From Camarhynchus parvulus (taxonomy: Eukaryota; Chordata; Aves; Passeriformes; Thraupidae), in contig NC_044585.1 of the NCBI RefSeq assembly GCF_901933205.1, positions 2,852,001-2,916,000 of the forward strand: DNA of 64,000 nt, given 5' to 3'. The translations under genes and the position numbers were made by a program. Every line of letters starts with the position of its first letter. The first letter of the stretch is position 1. The notes under the pieces were generated by a model that saw only the letters and a program-made list of their open reading frames with translations, was not told the origin of the DNA and did not search any database. This document shows positions 60,501-64,000 of the stretch, in pieces.

Positions 60501-61703
60501 GCCCCTTAACTGTGCACGCTGCTGCCCACAGGCAAAGACAATGTACTCCAAACATCATGGCACTGTAAAGCCTGGACTTCTCACCACCTCAAGCTATAAC
60601 AGAACAGATGCACTTTTAATGCCCCTGTCACCCTGCCCATCCTCACAGATAATGTTTGTCCCCTGGAATAAAAGAAGACAGCATTTGGAGAAATACAGAA
60701 GCAGATTAAGCAAATTCCTAAACCCATTTCAACAACTGTGCTTCTCATTTATGCTCATGTGCTGCATTCTGCAGTGGTTTTTAGCTGTTGCCACATTCCT
60801 GAAGACAGCTATCAGCATGGCAATTGCCACTACAAATCTGGAGTTCCATCTTTAGATTTAACATGAAATAAGGTCACAGAAATGAGATGCAAGAAAACAA
60901 GTCTGTACTACCAAACATTTGGAAACTCTTAGTCAAACAGCTGAGGCAATGTTTCTGCACTCCAATAATGTGCTCTGTTCATCAAAATGCTGCCCAGCAC
61001 TTTAAGTAGATTTCCTCTGTGCTTCCACTTCCAGGCTGGTTTCTTCTGTTAACTCAAGTCCTGTGTGGATGCTTGTCAGCCCTGATCTTCAGCAGACAGT
61101 CTACACTTCAGAGGCATTTCTGAACTGAACTCCTGAGGTGATCCCTACACATAATGCACTGAAATATTTACTACTGTAAATATTAAAAATGTATATGTCT
61201 AGTCTCTCAGAGACTGAAGAGTCTGAGATACCTGTGGGCCAGGACCAAGAAATAGGAAAGAAATTGTTACCAGAAAAAGATTCTTATAATTCATTTGAGA
61301 AAGTTCTTTTCACTGAAGCTAGTGGGACTGTATCTCAGAACATTTGGTCAGAAGAAACACTAAAAAGTCAAATACTCCAGTGCTTTGAAGCACATATTAC
61401 TTGAGACAATAAAATAAATTGCAGAATAATCCAAATTAGAACAACAAAACCACTCCACGAGAAACACAAACACAAAGCAAGATGCTCTCAGTTTGTACAA
61501 GCAGGCACAGCTAAGATCTGCAGATCCTTTGACCTATTGCAATTCTTTAAACTGTTTATGTAAAAAAAAACCAGAAAAACACTTAGATAAGCAAATCCAA
61601 ATATTTTGTTTAATCAATGGCTCCTAACAATGTACTACAAGACTGCCTGTCAATTTAGGAAAAAAACCCCAGCATTTTATTTGAAATAGAAAGAAGAAAC
61701 ACT

Positions 61704-61741
61704 CATAATTAAAACAAACAAGAAAGTTTGTTTTAATTATG
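61704..61741. repeat. Inverted repeat, 16-bp perfect arms, 6-nt loop
   Basis: The arm at 61704-61719 (cataattaaaacaaac) pairs perfectly with 61726-61741 around the loop aagaaa. It lies in intron 1. Confidence 0.97.
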
Positions 61742-64000
61742 CCCTTCAGTGAGGAAAAGGAGCAACCCTGGGGCAATGGCTGGGGCAAGTCATTGAACAG
61801 GGGCTCAGATTTGCCAGGGCACACAGAGAGCTCAGGGGCTGCACAGCAGCTCACTGTGCAGCACACACAGACAGCAAAGACCACACTAACACACAGCCAC
61901 GGGGAACCTACAGCATGCAATTAAATATTTAGGGAAATTAGGGCCTGCACAGAGCTCTGCAGCAGCCACTGCCTCCTTACCCTGAGTCTGGAAGAGAAGC
62001 TCTGCAGCAGCCTCTGCACAGACTCTCCTGAGAAAGGACAACTCTCACCCTGCATGGGCAGCTGTGGCACAGCTGTGATGCTCCAGGTGACCAAACCACT
62101 CCAACCAAGGCTTGTACATTCAAGTAGGAGAAAGTTAAATAGTGCCAAAGCTTTCCAGGGTCAGAGGTCTTATGCTGACAAAACAAACAAATTTACATTA
62201 TGCACACAGACAATACTGGATGTCAAAACCTGGTATGTCAATGAATGAGAATGTGTATTTTCTGACACGAGAGTTTCAAATGAACTCACATTTTATGCAC
62301 CACACAAATGTGAAAAGGCCTTACTGATGAACCATTAAATATTCTGCACATGGCAATTCAAAAAAACCCCACAAAAATCATCAACGCTCTCCACAGGACT
62401 TTTAGAACATTTGATAGTGTGTGCACAGCAAGCCATAACATGAGAAGCACATCTTTTATAGCACACGTGAGGGAGTCTGTCTGTCTTGTTATCAGAACAC
62501 TGTAAAACCAGATTTCCTAGGGAAGAAGCCTCTCCACTTTGCCACAGTGGAGCAAGTGAGACCACCCTGCAAGAGCTATCCCAAAGAACACAGATAAGGA
62601 CGTTATGCATGCACAGAAATGCTGTCACTCACCAACCTGTACATGCATTTATCTGCAATTATAGCTTATTATGCCTGCAGTCATAACAGAGTTATTCAAC
62701 AAATTCTGCAGACATTAGCCTCCTGGAGAGTATGAAGTAGTTTTTCACCACCAGCAGAACCAGCTGTCTGAGGATTACTGCAGGGATAAAAACCTCTTTC
62801 CCTCTGTATCACCTTACAGTGACAGCAAGAACATCAAAGGAAGGGACAATGAACAAGCCATGAGCCTGGTTAAGCAGGCACTGACAGAGCAGGAGCGCAG
62901 AGATGGTTCTGGAAACAGCTACCCCAGAGGCATCACAGACCAAAGAGAATGGATGCCAGGTCCAGCAAAACCCTGCCTGATGCCAGGCCCGAGCAAAAGC
63001 ACAAATTCAACATCACTACAGGAATAAAGAGGCAACGTTACATGCTCTATATGCTGCTGCTCTGACACGGGGAATTAAGAAATTCTGTATTTCTGCAGCC
63101 TCAGCTCTGATCACAGCAAAACTGCATCCCCAGAGAGGAGGGGAGACCAAAAGGGAGGAAGGAGCATCTCCTGGCAGAAGAGGACACAGGACACAGTTTG
63201 CCAGTCCAGCTGGACAGCACTGTGGGAACATCACTGCTGTACCTGCACCAGGAGCCCGGCCTCCTGCTCAGAGATAAACTAGGACTTTGAAATCCTCAGT
63301 AACAATTCATTTAATAAATTACCCTTCTCTCACATCACTTTTCAGCTTCAGTATAAAATCTGACCTTGACAAAGAAATTATACAAAAAAGTAAACCAAAA
63401 GACACAGATTTTCCATTCAGCTGGTCCTTTAATTTTCATGCTTAAGTCCAGCTTTGCAGCTAAAAGTCTCCCAAGCACAGTGCATCCCTAATTAAATGTC
63501 ATCCAAAGGAACATACTGATTCAGCTGTAACAATTTAGCATTAAGACATTCTGGAATCAGACATCAATATATGATGCCATACTCTCTAGACCAACGTCTT
63601 TTGAGCAAGGAAAGTTGCTGATATGTTCAAATGGACAAATCAATATGAGCCAATGAACAGAATTTCAGAGCTGGTACTACAAGGCTTTTCTAAATCACAG
63701 AGTTTCACTCAGACAATGCTTCAAATGTGCCAGGCAGAGCGTTGAGCAACTTTCTTTATCAGGATTTCACAGATGTACGTGACACATGTACATTTTTAAG
63801 GTTACAGGACATTCCCAGACACTTCAGACTCAGGCAGAAATGAATACGCCCCCAAACAAATTTATTGGCACTTTCTGAGCAGTATTTCAGCAGTTAAAGA
63901 ATTAGGAATGTTAAGTGTGCTGGGACTTGAACTCTGGGTGTGGTTACCACCAAGTTGAAAGAAAGTAACAAGCCGATGCAAGAACCAGCTCGTGTTTTGC

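Larger units (their letters stand above)
41551..64000 (-). other. BCR: BCR intron 1, partial
   Basis: At least 22,450 bp of the first intron lies upstream of exon 2 in gene sense. It contains inverted repeats (41939-41967, 50003-50034, 61704-61741), a (CA)13 microsatellite (51557-51582), a CCTC tract (47573-47598) and many short open frames. None of these frames resembles a known protein. The longest, 228 codons, is at 42098-42784. No nested gene, CpG-island promoter or alternative first exon was recognised. Long first introns are normal for BCR. Confidence 0.85.

Noticed and set aside
61704..61741. microRNA precursor
   Set aside because: The stem has only 16 bp with a 6-nt loop, shorter than a normal pre-miRNA hairpin.
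1..64000. CR1 LINE fragments, CRISPR arrays and bacterial-type operons
   Set aside because: I found no CR1 3'-end signature (tcatagaat-type repeats) by eye and no regularly spaced repeats. The window is an intron-rich vertebrate gene.

Overview
The window is vertebrate nuclear DNA, most likely from a bird and probably a songbird (passerine). It holds part of one gene, BCR (breakpoint cluster region; RhoGEF and GTPase-activating protein), on the minus strand. Eighteen coding exons, matching human exons 2 to 19, can be placed to the base. All have GT donors and AG acceptors, all junction phases agree, and together they give 2,046 coding bases (about 682 codons). The paralogue ABR is excluded by residues such as the exon 10 string [18 protein letters not shown]. 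The songbird assignment is an inference from LTR-like repeats at 40071-41262, which I recognise from passerine genomes, and from the sparse repeat content.

Reading 5' to 3' for the gene means going from high to low coordinates. 64000-41551 is the inner part of the very long first intron; exon 1 lies outside the window. Exon 2 is at 41366-41550. Intron 2 (10.8 kb) carries the LTR cluster close to the exon 2 donor. Exons 3 to 8 (30591-23769) encode the Dbl-homology exchange domain. Exons 9 to 12 (15151-11625) encode the PH domain after an 8.6-kb intron 8. Exons 13 to 17 (11045-1768) encode the C2 domain, and exons 18 and 19 (1643-593) begin the RhoGAP domain, including its arginine finger. The remaining exons, the stop codon and the 3' UTR lie below position 1.

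The rest is intron: small simple repeats, three tandem or direct duplications, several near-perfect or perfect inverted repeats, one possible ancient core-SINE fragment and the LTR cluster. I found no second protein-coding gene, no convincing tRNA or other RNA gene and no CpG-island promoter. Nothing looks like a wholly new biological system. The most unusual items are a 24-bp perfect palindrome in intron 16, a 16-bp-stem hairpin in intron 1, and the stacked LTRs about 100 bp from a splice donor.
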